The notes: generated from the sequence alone by a model not told the origin. A stretch of 64,000 nt of DNA from [Bacillus] selenitireducens MLS10 (GCF_000093085.1 NC_014219.1:2348384-2412383); one strand, 5' to 3'. Positions 10,325-19,257 are shown, counted from the stretch's first letter. Translations and numbers: made by a program.

Positions 10325-10342
10325 AAAGTGACTCTTCACTTT
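10325..10342 (-). promoter_or_regulatory. 5' stem-loop of trp leader
   Basis: A perfect 7-bp stem (AAAGTGA / TCACTTT) closes an AGAG-type loop just upstream of the TRAP triplets. In B. subtilis a 5' stem-loop at the same place also contacts TRAP and improves its response. The position makes the same role likely here. Confidence 0.75.
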
Positions 10343-10360
10343 GCCTCACTGTTAACGGAC

Positions 10361-10390
10361 ATTTTACCCTGTTTATGTTCGCTTTGTCAA
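10361..10390 (-). promoter_or_regulatory. sigma-A promoter of the trp operon
   Basis: A perfect -35 TTGACA (10385-10390) is separated by 18 bases from a -10 TAAAAT (10361-10366). The -35 lies within the last codons of aroH. The predicted start, near 10353, gives a leader of about 200 bases to trpE, closely like the B. subtilis leader. Confidence 0.85.
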
Positions 10391-10750
10391 GGATAAGTCA
10401 GGCCGCAGCTTTACAGCCTCTTTTAAATATACATGATTGATTTCTTCTTGTGCCTTCGTCGTGTTCACGGTAACCATGACACGGATACATTTACCGAGGC
10501 TCCCTGGAACGTCAATTTCCTTCGCACACATCACAGGAACATATTGGAATCCTTCAAGCAATCTGAGTGCTTTCGCTGGAAATATAGCGTTCAAATCGGG
10601 TGTGACGGTGAACCAGACTTGTGAAATGTCCTCAGGGATCACATCATTGTCACTTACGAGTTTATCCAGCATTTCTTTTGAAGCACGCACGATTTCGTCC
10701 GCATCATTTTGTTCAACGGTGGTTGCCCCCCTGATTCCTCTAACGTTCAT
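10373..10750 (-). CDS. aroH: Chorismate mutase, AroH class
   Basis: A 125-residue monofunctional chorismate mutase that converts chorismate to prephenate. It begins VRGIRGATTVEQND, with the conserved arginine in RGIRGATT, and has VWFTVTPDLNAIFPAKALR and the VPVMCAKEIDVPGSLGKCIRVM core of the trimeric Bacillus type. It overlaps the aroB stop by four bases and its 3' end carries the trp promoter -35 box. Length and position match B. subtilis aroH. Confidence 0.97.
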   Translation of the reverse strand: MNVRGIRGATTVEQNDADEIVRASKEMLDKLVSDNDVIPEDISQVWFTVTPDLNAIFPAKALRLLEGFQYVPVMCAKEIDVPGSLGKCIRVMVTVNTTKAQEEINHVYLKEAVKLRPDLSLTKRT

Positions 10751-11844
10751 TTCCGCACCCCCTCTTCATCAAGTATCTGACAGACTGTCTCTTCATCCAC
10801 TTCTCTCAGTTCAGGATCGCCAATACGATTCAGCAATACAAAATTGAGTTTTTGTGATGTTGATTTTTTATCACGTCTCATCAGCTTCAGTAGCTCTGAT
10901 TGCGTGCATGTATCAGGAATCGAGAGCTGATACCCCTGATTATCAAGAAAATCAAAGATATGGGCCGTTTCATCGGCAGGTTGCATACCGAGTTTATCAC
11001 CTAGCAGGATCGCAAAACGCATTCCGATGACAACCGCTTCGCCATGAGTGACTTCACCGTACCCGACATTTCCTTCCACTGCGTGCCCGAGGGTGTGGCC
11101 AAAATTAAGATAGGCACGAATCCCCTGCTCCCGTTCGTCTTCTTCAACAATCGATGCCTTGATCGATATTGAATATTCAAGCATCTGATTAACCTGTGAG
11201 CCTGTCAGGTTCTCTCTTTTTGGAAATTCATTCACAAGACTTGAAAGAAACTCAGGATCGCGAATAAACCCGTGTTTGATCACTTCTGCAAAACCGGATC
11301 GCCACTCGGCGTCAGTTAAGGTATTGAATACATCCGAATCAAACAGCACACCTGCAGGCGCGTGAAAGGCACCGATCATATTCTTTCCAAGCGGATGATT
11401 AATACCGGTTTTCCCACCTACGCTGCTGTCGTGAGCAAGCAGGGTTGTCGGTACTTGAAGAAATGGAATTCCTCTCATATACGTTGCCGCTGCAAAGCCG
11501 GCCAGATCTCCAACAACGCCGCCGCCAAGCGCAATCACAAGCGATTTTCGATCCAGCCCGGCCTGCAGCATCGCAGTCAGCACCTGTTCATAAGAGGAGA
11601 TGGACTTACTGCTCTCACCTGCCGGCACGACTATGGTCTTAAACGAATAACCTGATCGTTCTAAGTGCTCCTTGACATCATCGCCGTAGTAGCGATTCAC
11701 ATTTTCGTCAGTAATGACCATAACCGATGATGCACCTGGACTCGTTTCTCTGATGGCATCGCCAATTTGTGCAAGCAAACCTGAGCCCACCCAAACTGGA
11801 TAATGGTGACTGAACGCTTTCACAGTTAAAGAAGGAGGCTGCAT
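10747..11844 (-). CDS. aroB: 3-dehydroquinate synthase
   Basis: AroB cyclises DAHP to 3-dehydroquinate using NAD and a divalent metal. The 365-residue product has the NAD motif GGGVVGDLAGFAAATYMRG near residue 104, followed by PTTLLAHDSSVGGKTGIN, and the metal-binding histidines in NFGHTLGHAVE and the glutamate in FAEVIKHG. The start ATG shares one base with the aroC stop (TAATG). It is the second gene of the supra-operon. Confidence 0.97.
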   Translation of the reverse strand: MQPPSLTVKAFSHHYPVWVGSGLLAQIGDAIRETSPGASSVMVITDENVNRYYGDDVKEHLERSGYSFKTIVVPAGESSKSISSYEQVLTAMLQAGLDRKSLVIALGGGVVGDLAGFAAATYMRGIPFLQVPTTLLAHDSSVGGKTGINHPLGKNMIGAFHAPAGVLFDSDVFNTLTDAEWRSGFAEVIKHGFIRDPEFLSSLVNEFPKRENLTGSQVNQMLEYSISIKASIVEEDEREQGIRAYLNFGHTLGHAVEGNVGYGEVTHGEAVVIGMRFAILLGDKLGMQPADETAHIFDFLDNQGYQLSIPDTCTQSELLKLMRRDKKSTSQKLNFVLLNRIGDPELREVDEETVCQILDEEGVRK

Positions 11845-13016
11845 TAAAAATCCCTCACTTCGTTCTGGTAATGCTCAAGATGCGCATGAATGTCTGGAAT
11901 AGTGTCTGAACCGAACTTGTCCAGGAAGGCATCTGCTATCTCCCAGGCTACAGCTGCTTCACATACAACTGCTGCGGCAGGGACCGCACAGCTGTCAGAC
12001 CGCTCAATACTTGCTGAAAACGGCTCTTTCGTTTCGATATCAACACTCTGCAGCGGTTTATATAATGTTGGAATGGGTTTCATTGCTCCCTTTACGACGA
12101 CTGGCATGCCCGTCGTCATTCCTCCTTCAAAACCGCCAAGATTATTGGTTCGTCTTTGGTAACCGGTACCTTCGCTGTAAATAATCTCATCATGCACCTT
12201 ACTGCCATTTCGTCTTGCTGCTTCAAAGCCGAGTCCGACTTCAACGCCTTTAAATGCATTGATGCTCATCACAGACATGGAAATCTTGGCATCGAGCTTT
12301 CGGTCATACTGGACGAAACTGCCAAGTCCAACGGGTACGTTTTCCGCAACGACTTCAACAATACCACCGATGGAGTCACCATTTTGCTTGGCATCATCGA
12401 TTGCCTGTTTCATCTTTTCTTCCGCATTCGGATCTGTACAACGGACTTCTGACGCTTCAGAAAGCGCGATAATGTCCTCGACAGTCAGTGATTCATTTTT
12501 TTCAGCGACAACGTCTCCAATTTCAAGCACATGCCCGGCTATTTTCATCCCAAACTCTTCAAGGATTCGCTGAGCAACAGCTCCGACAGCCACTCTTACC
12601 GTTGTTTCCCGGGCTGAAGAACGTTCGAGGACGTTTCGCATATCACGGTGACGGTACTTTAATGCACCGTTTAAATCAGCATGCCCCGGTCTTGGGCGTG
12701 ATATTTTCCGCTTTACTTCTTCTTCTTCACCCGGCTCGAGCGGTTCTGGGCCCATAATTTTTGTCCAATGCGTCCAGTCTTTATTCTCAACTACCAATGT
12801 AATGGGGGCACCCGTAGTCTTTCCGTGACGCACGCCACTTGTAATCCGGACCTGATCCTTTTCAATCTGCATTCGGCGTCCTCTTCCATACCCTTTTTGT
12901 CTTCTGGCCAGATGCTTGTTAATATCTTCAGCCGTCAGGCTCAACTGACTTGGCACACCTTCAATAATCGCAGTTAATTCAGGGCCGTGTGATTCACCCG
13001 CTGTTAAAAATCTCAT
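11844..13016 (-). CDS. aroC: Chorismate synthase
   Basis: Chorismate synthase (called aroF in B. subtilis) removes phosphate from EPSP using reduced FMN. The 390-residue protein contains the three family signatures: [14 protein letters not shown] at the N-terminus, GRMQIEKD-type sequence in [12 protein letters not shown] with the preceding RRQKGYGRG, and [17 protein letters not shown] near residue 131. [13 protein letters not shown] is also present. It is the first gene of the aromatic supra-operon here. Its product feeds trpE, aroH and, in this genome, also mqnA and folate synthesis. Confidence 0.97.
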   Translation of the reverse strand: MRFLTAGESHGPELTAIIEGVPSQLSLTAEDINKHLARRQKGYGRGRRMQIEKDQVRITSGVRHGKTTGAPITLVVENKDWTHWTKIMGPEPLEPGEEEEVKRKISRPRPGHADLNGALKYRHRDMRNVLERSSARETTVRVAVGAVAQRILEEFGMKIAGHVLEIGDVVAEKNESLTVEDIIALSEASEVRCTDPNAEEKMKQAIDDAKQNGDSIGGIVEVVAENVPVGLGSFVQYDRKLDAKISMSVMSINAFKGVEVGLGFEAARRNGSKVHDEIIYSEGTGYQRRTNNLGGFEGGMTTGMPVVVKGAMKPIPTLYKPLQSVDIETKEPFSASIERSDSCAVPAAAVVCEAAVAWEIADAFLDKFGSDTIPDIHAHLEHYQNEVRDF

Positions 13017-13075
13017 GATTGGATCACCTTCAACTTTCTTTATCGCTTTTATGTGCTAAACTATTTGTTAGTTCT

Positions 13076-13104
13076 ATTGTTCATGATTGTAACGAATTTT
13101 TCAA
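13076..13104 (-). promoter_or_regulatory. Possible promoter of aroC
   Basis: A -35 TTGAAA (13099-13104) is 17 bases from AACAAT (13076-13081). A TACAAT hexamer lies between them with poor spacing to any -35. It is the best candidate in the interval between the cheR terminator and aroC, but the -10 is weak. Confidence 0.4.
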
Positions 13105-13134
13105 GGGAAAGGAACGATTTTTCTGAAATTATCG

Positions 13135-13172
13135 TAAAAAAAGATCAGGTTCCCTGATTTCAGGAACCTGAT
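13135..13172 (-). terminator. Terminator downstream of cheR
   Basis: The arms ATCAGGTTCC and GGAACCTGAT form a perfect 10-bp stem followed on the minus strand by CTTTTTTTA. It ends the cheR transcript and separates it from the aro supra-operon. Confidence 0.9.
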
Positions 13173-13177
13173 ACAAA

Positions 13178-13957
13178 TTACACTTCTTTGATTTTTTTGT
13201 AGAAAAAAGTCTGTTCAGCCTCAAGTCCAAATCGTTGCGGGTTAAAAATCTGTTCAGTGCTGCCGACAAAAAGAACGCCTCCAGGTTTCAGAGCCCGGCT
13301 GAAATTCATATAAATTTCCTCTTTTGCCTGTTCGGTAAAATAGATCATGACATTTCGGCAGACGATCAGATCGAACCCTTTGTCATAAGAATCCGCAAGG
13401 AGATTATGACGCCTGAAACGAATCTGGTTCTTTACATCATCCGTTACTTTATAGCCCATTTTGTCGATGTGAAAATACTTCGTCAACATATCTTTCGGCA
13501 CATCTTTAATGGAACGCTCCGGATAAAATCCTTTAATTGCCCGATCAAGAATCGACTGGTCCAAATCCGTTGCCGTAACATCAAATTGACGGTCACTCAG
13601 GTACTTCCGCAGCAGCATGACGAGTGAATAAGGTTCTTCACCTGTTGAGCACGCTGCACTCCAAACCTTCAGTTTCGACGATTCCTTCATCAGTCTTGGC
13701 AAAATGACGGTTTCAAGAACATCCCAGCGTTGCGGATTTCTGAAAAATTCCGAAACATTGATCGTCATTCTTTGAAGGAATTCTTCAAAGAGTTCCTGAT
13801 CTTTTGTCATACTCTCAAAGTAGTCATTAAAGGTTTTAAAATTTCGCTTATCCCTTAGGGAAGTCAATCTCCGCTTCATCTGAGCTTCTTTGTACAGACT
13901 TAAATCGATTCCGGTTTTTTTCCTGATTTTCTCCACGAACTGATTGTAATCATCCAT
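13178..13957 (-). CDS. cheR: Chemotaxis protein methyltransferase CheR
   Basis: CheR methylates glutamates on chemoreceptors with S-adenosylmethionine. The 259-residue product has the helical N-terminal domain (YKEAQMKRRLTSLRDKR, like B. subtilis CheR) and the methyltransferase domain with KVWSAACSTGEEPYSL near residue 102, FDLIVCRNVMIYF near 198 and ALKPGGVLFVGSTE near 226. The ATG at 13957 gives the usual N-terminus; a GTG at 13963 is an alternative. As in B. subtilis it stands alone between ndk and aroC. It implies that the organism is motile and chemotactic. Confidence 0.96.
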   Translation of the reverse strand: MDDYNQFVEKIRKKTGIDLSLYKEAQMKRRLTSLRDKRNFKTFNDYFESMTKDQELFEEFLQRMTINVSEFFRNPQRWDVLETVILPRLMKESSKLKVWSAACSTGEEPYSLVMLLRKYLSDRQFDVTATDLDQSILDRAIKGFYPERSIKDVPKDMLTKYFHIDKMGYKVTDDVKNQIRFRRHNLLADSYDKGFDLIVCRNVMIYFTEQAKEEIYMNFSRALKPGGVLFVGSTEQIFNPQRFGLEAEQTFFYKKIKEV

Positions 13958-14122
13958 TGGCACTGCCCCACTCCACAGATATTCTTATACTCTCTTATTT
14001 TTACCACAGAACGTGTGGAGTTTCCATCTTTATTCGATAACTTTTCTGTTTAAGTCAATATATGCAAGAGCACCGCTTGATGATCAGCCTGGCAATCAGA
14101 CTTGGGTTTTTTAGCAGTCAGG

Positions 14123-14530
14123 TTATGCATTCTCCGGGAAAAAGAGCGAGGCTTCTCTTTCGGCACTTTTCACAGAATCAGAACCGTGAATAATATTTCG
14201 CGACATCTCCATTGCAAGATCGCCTCTGATCGTACCAGGTTGCGCATCAGCGGGGTTTGTGGCCCCCATCATCTTGCGCGCTTCTTTGACTACGTTCTCA
14301 CCTTCCCAAATCATGGCGAATACCGGGCCTGACGTAATAAATGAAACCAGCTCCGGAAAGAACGGTTTGTCTTTATGCTCCTCGTAATGCTCCCTTGCCA
14401 GTTCTTCAGTAATTGTCATCATTTTGGCAGACGTCAGCGTAAATCCTTTTTGTTCAAAACGGCTTACAATCTCACCGACCAGTTTTCGATTGACACCGTC
14501 CGGTTTGACCATTAAAAAAGTGAATTCCAT
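14123..14530 (-). CDS. ndk: Nucleoside diphosphate kinase (short C-terminus)
   Basis: Ndk balances nucleoside triphosphates by a phosphohistidine mechanism. The 135-residue product has [16 protein letters not shown] at the start, and the active-site histidine in [16 protein letters not shown]. subtilis Ndk continues for about 13 residues after this point; here the protein stops soon after SLFFPENA. No other frame downstream restores the usual tail, so this looks like natural shortening and not a frameshift. The active site is intact. Confidence 0.94.
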   Translation of the reverse strand: MEFTFLMVKPDGVNRKLVGEIVSRFEQKGFTLTSAKMMTITEELAREHYEEHKDKPFFPELVSFITSGPVFAMIWEGENVVKEARKMMGATNPADAQPGTIRGDLAMEMSRNIIHGSDSVKSAEREASLFFPENA

Positions 14531-14612
14531 GACTCATCCTCCTGCATCTGTATGTAATATTGAAACCGCTATCATTTTATCAGTTAAACAGATGATACTC
14601 AAGGAAAAAGAT

Positions 14613-14654
14613 AATAAATAAAAACCGGACCGCGCTCAAAGCAGCGCCATCCGG
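14613..14654 (-). terminator. Terminator after hepT
   Basis: A GC-rich stem of about 12 pairs with one mismatch (CCGGATGGCGCT opposite AGCGCGGTCCGG) is followed on the minus strand by TTTTTATTTATT. It ends the hepS-menG-mqnP-mqnA-hepT transcript. Confidence 0.88.
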
Positions 14655-14676
14655 AACCTCGCATTTTTCTGTCAGA

Positions 14677-15648
14677 CTAAAACTTACGCCTTCCGATATA
14701 TTCAGCAATTTCTCTAAGCGCCCGCTTTGCACGAATATCCGGAAGACCTTTCAATTCGCGCATACCTTTGTCAAGGTAACGGTCGGCCATTTCTTTTGAA
14801 TACGAAATGGCACCGGTATCTTTAATCCGCTGAATGATTCCGGGCATATCAACATCACCCGTACCTTTGGTTTGCATGAAAGAAACAAGATCACGACGCA
14901 AAGATTCATCCTGTCTCATTGCATAAAGTGCAGGCAGTGTTATGTTCCCTTGCATCAAATCACTTCCGGCAGGCTTGCCGAGCTCTTTTTCTGTACCGAC
15001 AAAATCAAGAATATCATCGGTAATCTGAAAAGCCATACCCGTAAAGTACCCGTAACGCTTCAGCTTCATCTGCGTCGTCTCATCTGCCCCTGCAATAAGA
15101 GCGCCGAGCTCGCAGCTGACAGAAATAAGCAGAGCTGTTTTCCGTTTAATTCTGCGCAGATAGATGCGCAGATGCTGATCGGGATTGAACTGTTCTTTTA
15201 TCTGTTCCACTTCCCCGATACTCATTTCCACCATGGCATCGGATAAGATTTCATGAAGTTTCATATTACCACTCTTACTGGCGATCTCAATGGCTTTCGC
15301 AAACATATAATCACCAGTGTACATGGCAACACGATTATCCCACTCTGCTTTGATGGTTTTTTTGCCTCGCCTCAGCTCAGCATCATCAATTACATCATCA
15401 TGGACAAGGGAACCCATATGTATCATTTCCAGAGGTACTGCAACATGCTTGACTTTATCGAGCTTATAGTCACCAAATTGTGCACTGAGCAGCACAAAAA
15501 CGGGACGGATCCGCTTCCCTCCTGCTTTAAGAAGATGAGACGAAGCTTTGACAAGGACAGGATGCCGAGCTTCAATACTCATCTCAAGCTCTTTTTCAAT
15601 TTTCGAGATATCCTGTTTTAAATACAGGTAGATTTCCGATAATTTCAT
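14677..15648 (-). CDS. hepT: Heptaprenyl diphosphate synthase, large subunit (component II)
   Basis: A trans-prenyltransferase subunit that extends farnesyl diphosphate to the heptaprenyl chain of menaquinone-7. It has both aspartate-rich motifs, DDVIDDAELRRG near residue 84 and TDDILDF near 211, plus GGKRIRPVF near 43. The 323-residue length is normal. It needs the small subunit encoded by hepS in the same operon. Its ATG overlaps the mqnA stop. In B. subtilis hepT follows menG directly; here mqnP and mqnA lie between them. Confidence 0.95.
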   Translation of the reverse strand: MKLSEIYLYLKQDISKIEKELEMSIEARHPVLVKASSHLLKAGGKRIRPVFVLLSAQFGDYKLDKVKHVAVPLEMIHMGSLVHDDVIDDAELRRGKKTIKAEWDNRVAMYTGDYMFAKAIEIASKSGNMKLHEILSDAMVEMSIGEVEQIKEQFNPDQHLRIYLRRIKRKTALLISVSCELGALIAGADETTQMKLKRYGYFTGMAFQITDDILDFVGTEKELGKPAGSDLMQGNITLPALYAMRQDESLRRDLVSFMQTKGTGDVDMPGIIQRIKDTGAISYSKEMADRYLDKGMRELKGLPDIRAKRALREIAEYIGRRKF

Positions 15649-16520
15649 TCTGAACCACCTAACGACATCGACTCTGACATTGTCTCCGGATTCCAGATCA
15701 CAATATCTTGCACCGGTTCTTTTAACAGTCCCTGTTTATAGGCAAGGTCAAAATAGTGCAGGAGTCCCTCAATATGAGTCTTAGTTAAATCATTATTTAA
15801 ACCGGCAAAATAATTCCGCCAAAAATCAGCATCCCCCTGATAGGATTGCTGAATGGACTCAATCATTTCCTCATATTGATTCAACTGTGTGCGGTATTTA
15901 CTTTTATGAAACTCATTCATGACTTCCTTTAACTCATTATGGTGTTTTCTTGCTGCATCTTTTCTGACAGCAAATACGGCATACGTCATAGGATAACCGG
16001 TTTCAGTGCTCCATATTTCACCCAGATCATAAACATAATGATGTTTATCGCCATTTCGCTTCGCAAGTATCGCATCGTCACCAATCAAAAGCGCAGCATC
16101 AAAATGAGCCATCATCTGTTCATAATCAGGGGCTTCCGTTGTATAATGCACATTTTGCTGATAGAAAGATCCAAGAATGATTTTAAGTAAATTTACAGAC
16201 GTCGCCGAACTTGACGTCAGTGCAATCCGCTTTCCGTCGAGCTCGTCAATCGGAACCTTGGAAAAGAGAAAAATGGAACCAACCGCTTTTGGTGATGATA
16301 CCGATAAATCCGGTAACAACTCATACTCATGAATATGTTCGCCATATGAGAATGAAGAAATTCCCCCGACATCAATCTTTCCCTTTGACATGCCTGCGTT
16401 CAATTCTGACGGAATTGCCGGAATAAACTCACACCCCATCTCTCTCAGTTTATCCCGGTCAACATAATAAAACATCGGCAGTATATTTGTGTACGATATT
16501 TCCCCTATCCGGATCGACAT
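15645..16520 (-). CDS. mqnA: Chorismate dehydratase of the futalosine menaquinone pathway
   Basis: The 291-residue protein has the periplasmic-binding-like fold of the MqnA/MqnD family but no signal peptide. Family marks are the start IRIGEISYTNILPMFYYVD, the SELNAGMSKGKIDVGGISSFSYG stretch (residues about 39-61), SSATSVNLLKIIL near 103, and LLIGDDAIL near 144. MqnA dehydrates chorismate to 3-enolpyruvoylbenzoate, the first step of the futalosine route. It is placed between mqnP and hepT in the quinone operon. The other mqn genes are not in the window. MqnD is a relative, but the SYTN start and the genomic position favour MqnA. Confidence 0.88.
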   Translation of the reverse strand: MSIRIGEISYTNILPMFYYVDRDKLREMGCEFIPAIPSELNAGMSKGKIDVGGISSFSYGEHIHEYELLPDLSVSSPKAVGSIFLFSKVPIDELDGKRIALTSSSATSVNLLKIILGSFYQQNVHYTTEAPDYEQMMAHFDAALLIGDDAILAKRNGDKHHYVYDLGEIWSTETGYPMTYAVFAVRKDAARKHHNELKEVMNEFHKSKYRTQLNQYEEMIESIQQSYQGDADFWRNYFAGLNNDLTKTHIEGLLHYFDLAYKQGLLKEPVQDIVIWNPETMSESMSLGGSE

Positions 16521-16540
16521 AACTCCTACTCCCCCTTACC

Positions 16541-17404
16541 TTACAAAATCATTAAATCACTGATTGAAAAGATCAGCATAACCATGCTGATAATTCCGTT
16601 CATTGTAAAAAAGGCTACAGTCACCCTTGATAAATCATCAGGAGAAACCAGGGAATGTTCATAAATCATGATTCCCCCGACGATCAAAAGTCCTGCCAAA
16701 TAGATCCAACTGAGCGGCGCAACAAAAAACAGTGCGATCATTGCTGCAAAGCTGATGATGTGAAAGCCTTTGGCCATTCGGAGCGCTTTGGGAATTCCGA
16801 AATGACTCGGAATGGAGTTAAGATTCACATCTTTATCATAGTCAGCATCCTGTGTGGCATAGATAACATCGAATCCGGCTGTCCACATTGCAACTGCGAT
16901 AAACAGCACAAAAGCCTCCCAAGTCAGCGTGCCTGTCGCACCAACCCACCCGCCAAGGGGGGCGATACCGATCGTCATGCCAAGGAATATGTGGCAAAAC
17001 CATGTGAAACGTTTAGTATATGAATAGAATACCAAAAAGAAAACCGCGACCGGCAATAAATATACCGCAAGCATATTTAACTGGAATGCTGCAACAAAAA
17101 GCACAGCAAAGGAAACACCTATAAAAATAAGTGCTTCTGTCCGGGATATTTGACCGGCGGGAATCGCACGTTTTTCCGTCCGTGGATTCGCCTGATCAAT
17201 TTGTGCATCAATCAATCGGTTAAGTGCCATGGCAGCGCTGCGGGCACCAACCATTGCAAGTGTGATCCACACCCACTCCATCAGGGTCGGCCAGTTTCCT
17301 TCGATAATCAGACTTCCCAGAACCGCCCCCAGGAATGCAAATGGTAAGGCAAAAATCGAATGTTCAAATTTGATCATTTCAAGAATGATTTTCACTTTTT
17401 TCAT
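16541..17404 (-). CDS. mqnP: UbiA-family prenyltransferase, probable MqnP
   Basis: A 287-residue integral membrane protein with eight or nine predicted membrane helices. The first aspartate-rich motif of UbiA enzymes appears as NRLIDAQIDQANPRTEKR near residue 62, and the second as DVIYATQDADYDKD near 180. UbiA enzymes attach a polyprenyl chain to an aromatic acid. Next to mqnA and the heptaprenyl synthase genes, the likely substrate is 1,4-dihydroxy-6-naphthoate, making it MqnP and not the 4-hydroxybenzoate or MenA enzyme. That substrate is inferred from context. Confidence 0.82.
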   Translation of the reverse strand: MKKVKIILEMIKFEHSIFALPFAFLGAVLGSLIIEGNWPTLMEWVWITLAMVGARSAAMALNRLIDAQIDQANPRTEKRAIPAGQISRTEALIFIGVSFAVLFVAAFQLNMLAVYLLPVAVFFLVFYSYTKRFTWFCHIFLGMTIGIAPLGGWVGATGTLTWEAFVLFIAVAMWTAGFDVIYATQDADYDKDVNLNSIPSHFGIPKALRMAKGFHIISFAAMIALFFVAPLSWIYLAGLLIVGGIMIYEHSLVSPDDLSRVTVAFFTMNGIISMVMLIFSISDLMIL

Positions 17405-17424
17405 GACAGATAAACCCCTTTAAT

Positions 17425-18144
17425 CTATAACTGAACCGCTGACGGTTTTATGGCAAAATGGCTCGCAGCCGCCCCGCCGGAATAAGACGTATACTTTACA
17501 TTCAGGAACCCGGCCTGGTGAAACAGGTCTTTGAGTTCTTCTTTCCCCGGAAAAGACTGACTGGATTCCTGAAGCCACGAATATTCTTCATAGCTCTTGG
17601 CAAATACACGTCCGAACAACGGCATGACGTGTTTAAAATAGAACCAGTACAGTTCTTTGAATCCTTTAGCAGTCGGCTGGGAGGTTTCCAGACAAACAAC
17701 CATGCCACCCGGTTTGACAACACGGTACATTTCCTTAAGGGCTCCGAGGTAATCAGGCACATTTCTTAAGCCAAAACCAACTGTGACGTAATCGAAAGTG
17801 TCTGATTCAAACGGCAGATCCATCGCATTGCCATGGATAAGCGATACATGGTCCATTCCGCTGTTTTGAACCTTCACTTCTCCTACGGAAAGCATATTCT
17901 GACTGAAATCCAGTCCGATCACTTCCCCTGCCGGACCAGTCGCTTCGCCTAAATGAAGCGTCCAATCTGCAGTCCCGCAACATACGTCCAGTGCCTTGCT
18001 GCCAGATTTCACATTCATCTTTTTCATCGTATCTTTTCTCCACGCAAGATGCATCTGAAAGCTGATGATTCCATTCATCTTATCATATTGAGAGGAGATC
18101 GATTCAAATACAGTATGAACTCTTTCTTCCTTTGATTTTGCCAT
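17425..18144 (-). CDS. menG: Demethylmenaquinone methyltransferase
   Basis: MenG (UbiE family) methylates demethylmenaquinone with S-adenosylmethionine, the last step of menaquinone synthesis. The 239-residue protein starts with [22 protein letters not shown] and has the SAM motif [15 protein letters not shown] near residue 49, GLDFSQNML near 73, [12 protein letters not shown] near 119, and [14 protein letters not shown] near 143. These UbiE signatures are clear. It sits between hepS and mqnP and is used by both the classical and futalosine routes. Confidence 0.95.
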   Translation of the reverse strand: MAKSKEERVHTVFESISSQYDKMNGIISFQMHLAWRKDTMKKMNVKSGSKALDVCCGTADWTLHLGEATGPAGEVIGLDFSQNMLSVGEVKVQNSGMDHVSLIHGNAMDLPFESDTFDYVTVGFGLRNVPDYLGALKEMYRVVKPGGMVVCLETSQPTAKGFKELYWFYFKHVMPLFGRVFAKSYEEYSWLQESSQSFPGKEELKDLFHQAGFLNVKYTSYSGGAAASHFAIKPSAVQL

Positions 18145-18147
18145 GAC

Positions 18148-18945
18148 TTATCCTTCCTCCATTGCATACGTATTGCAATATTTTCGCTTTTCATGGATCT
18201 CATTCAAATAAGCGGGGTAGTGTGTCTGAAAGGTGCCGTATTCTGCATCGCCTTTGATGAACAAATCCAAAATACCATCGATCAGTTTATCGAATCCCGC
18301 CTCAACGGACATGCCCTGTTTTCCATTGCTTCTTTCAATATATCTTGAGGCAATACTGATTTGATTATGACTGTATTTCTTTTTTTCTTCCAAAAGAGCT
18401 CGAAGCAGTAAATAATCTTTCACTGTATCTGTTCGTTCAACGAGTTCATAACTTTCCGCCAGAGCTTCAGCAATGCCTGTATAGGCTGTCTGCAAATCTC
18501 TGTAATCCAAACTATCCCCGGTATCTTTACTCTGGTAGATTGACATTTTGGCTTCGTTTACGTTTTGTATCCCGAGCGACAAAGCATGCAGCAGCTTACT
18601 GTTGTTGCATCTCGAGAGAATAAAATAATAGAGGGCGCTGTAATAATCTCCTGCGAGCACCGTCAGCTGCCGCTCCGTCCTGATCCGTTCACGCCCGAGC
18701 CCATGTCTGTTAATCCGCTCGTGAGTGTCTAAAGCGGTTTGGACAAGTAGCGTTGTCAACACTGCATCGTGAATATCTTCCTCTTGAAAATCGGTTTCCC
18801 CAAACAGGAATAGAAGTGAGCTGATATAAGAGTCGCTCACTTCAGGATTACCGAGAAACTGTTTTAAATAAGGTTGATCAACTGCTTTATTAAAACTTGT
18901 GATGACCTTATGAACAAGGTTACTGTCATGATGGTTCAAAGCCAT
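18148..18945 (-). CDS. hepS: Heptaprenyl diphosphate synthase, small subunit (component I)
   Basis: A 265-residue helical protein with no aspartate-rich motif of its own, as expected for component I, which pairs with HepT. Recognisable stretches are VLTTLLVQTALDTHERINR near residue 82 and LTVLAGDYYSALYYFILS near 110, which match the family pattern. Its place first in the operon, four bases before menG, equals B. subtilis hepS. The ATG at 18945 is preferred over the GTG at 18951 by its spacing from GGGGGA. Confidence 0.9.
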   Translation of the reverse strand: MALNHHDSNLVHKVITSFNKAVDQPYLKQFLGNPEVSDSYISSLLFLFGETDFQEEDIHDAVLTTLLVQTALDTHERINRHGLGRERIRTERQLTVLAGDYYSALYYFILSRCNNSKLLHALSLGIQNVNEAKMSIYQSKDTGDSLDYRDLQTAYTGIAEALAESYELVERTDTVKDYLLLRALLEEKKKYSHNQISIASRYIERSNGKQGMSVEAGFDKLIDGILDLFIKGDAEYGTFQTHYPAYLNEIHEKRKYCNTYAMEEG

Positions 18946-19085
18946 TTTCACGTCCCCCAGATTGAATATTCCAGTTCACAGAACATCCCACCAAACTCAG
19001 GGTGTCAATTATTACTGTGAGTCTGCTTGTCTTGCATGTTCCAACCTGTTTTATGTCATTCAACATGTCCAACAGATACAGTACA

Positions 19086-19094
19086 AGTATATCA
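19086..19094 (-). promoter_or_regulatory. Candidate extended -10 promoter of the hepS operon
   Basis: The minus strand reads TGATATACT, an extended -10 (TGn plus TATACT). No good -35 lies 16-18 bases upstream, which is common for extended -10 promoters. The leader to hepS would be about 130 bases. Confidence 0.5.
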
Positions 19095-19221
19095 CAAAAA
19101 CAGTTATCGAAAGTAACCAGATTTACTGATATGTGAAGAAATCCACGAAACAGTTTCTTATCGGATTAGATAATGATATCCTGCAAACATTTCCTGTAAG
19201 CGCTAACGCACCTGTTTAAAC

Positions 19222-19257
19222 ATCAGGCTGTTGAGAAAATAATCTCAACAGCCTGAT
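19222..19257 (-). terminator. Long hairpin after mtrB, without clear U-tract
   Basis: A perfect 15-bp inverted repeat (ATCAGGCTGTTGAGA and its complement) with a six-base AT loop lies eight bases after the mtrB stop. The position suggests the end of the folE-mtrB transcript, but the downstream bases are GTTTAAAC and not a U-run, so it may act as an RNA-stability element or a factor-dependent terminator. Confidence 0.6.

Noticed and set aside
14050-14122. Frameshifted C-terminal tail of ndk
   Set aside because: None of the three frames after the stop resembles the usual Ndk end, so natural shortening is more likely.
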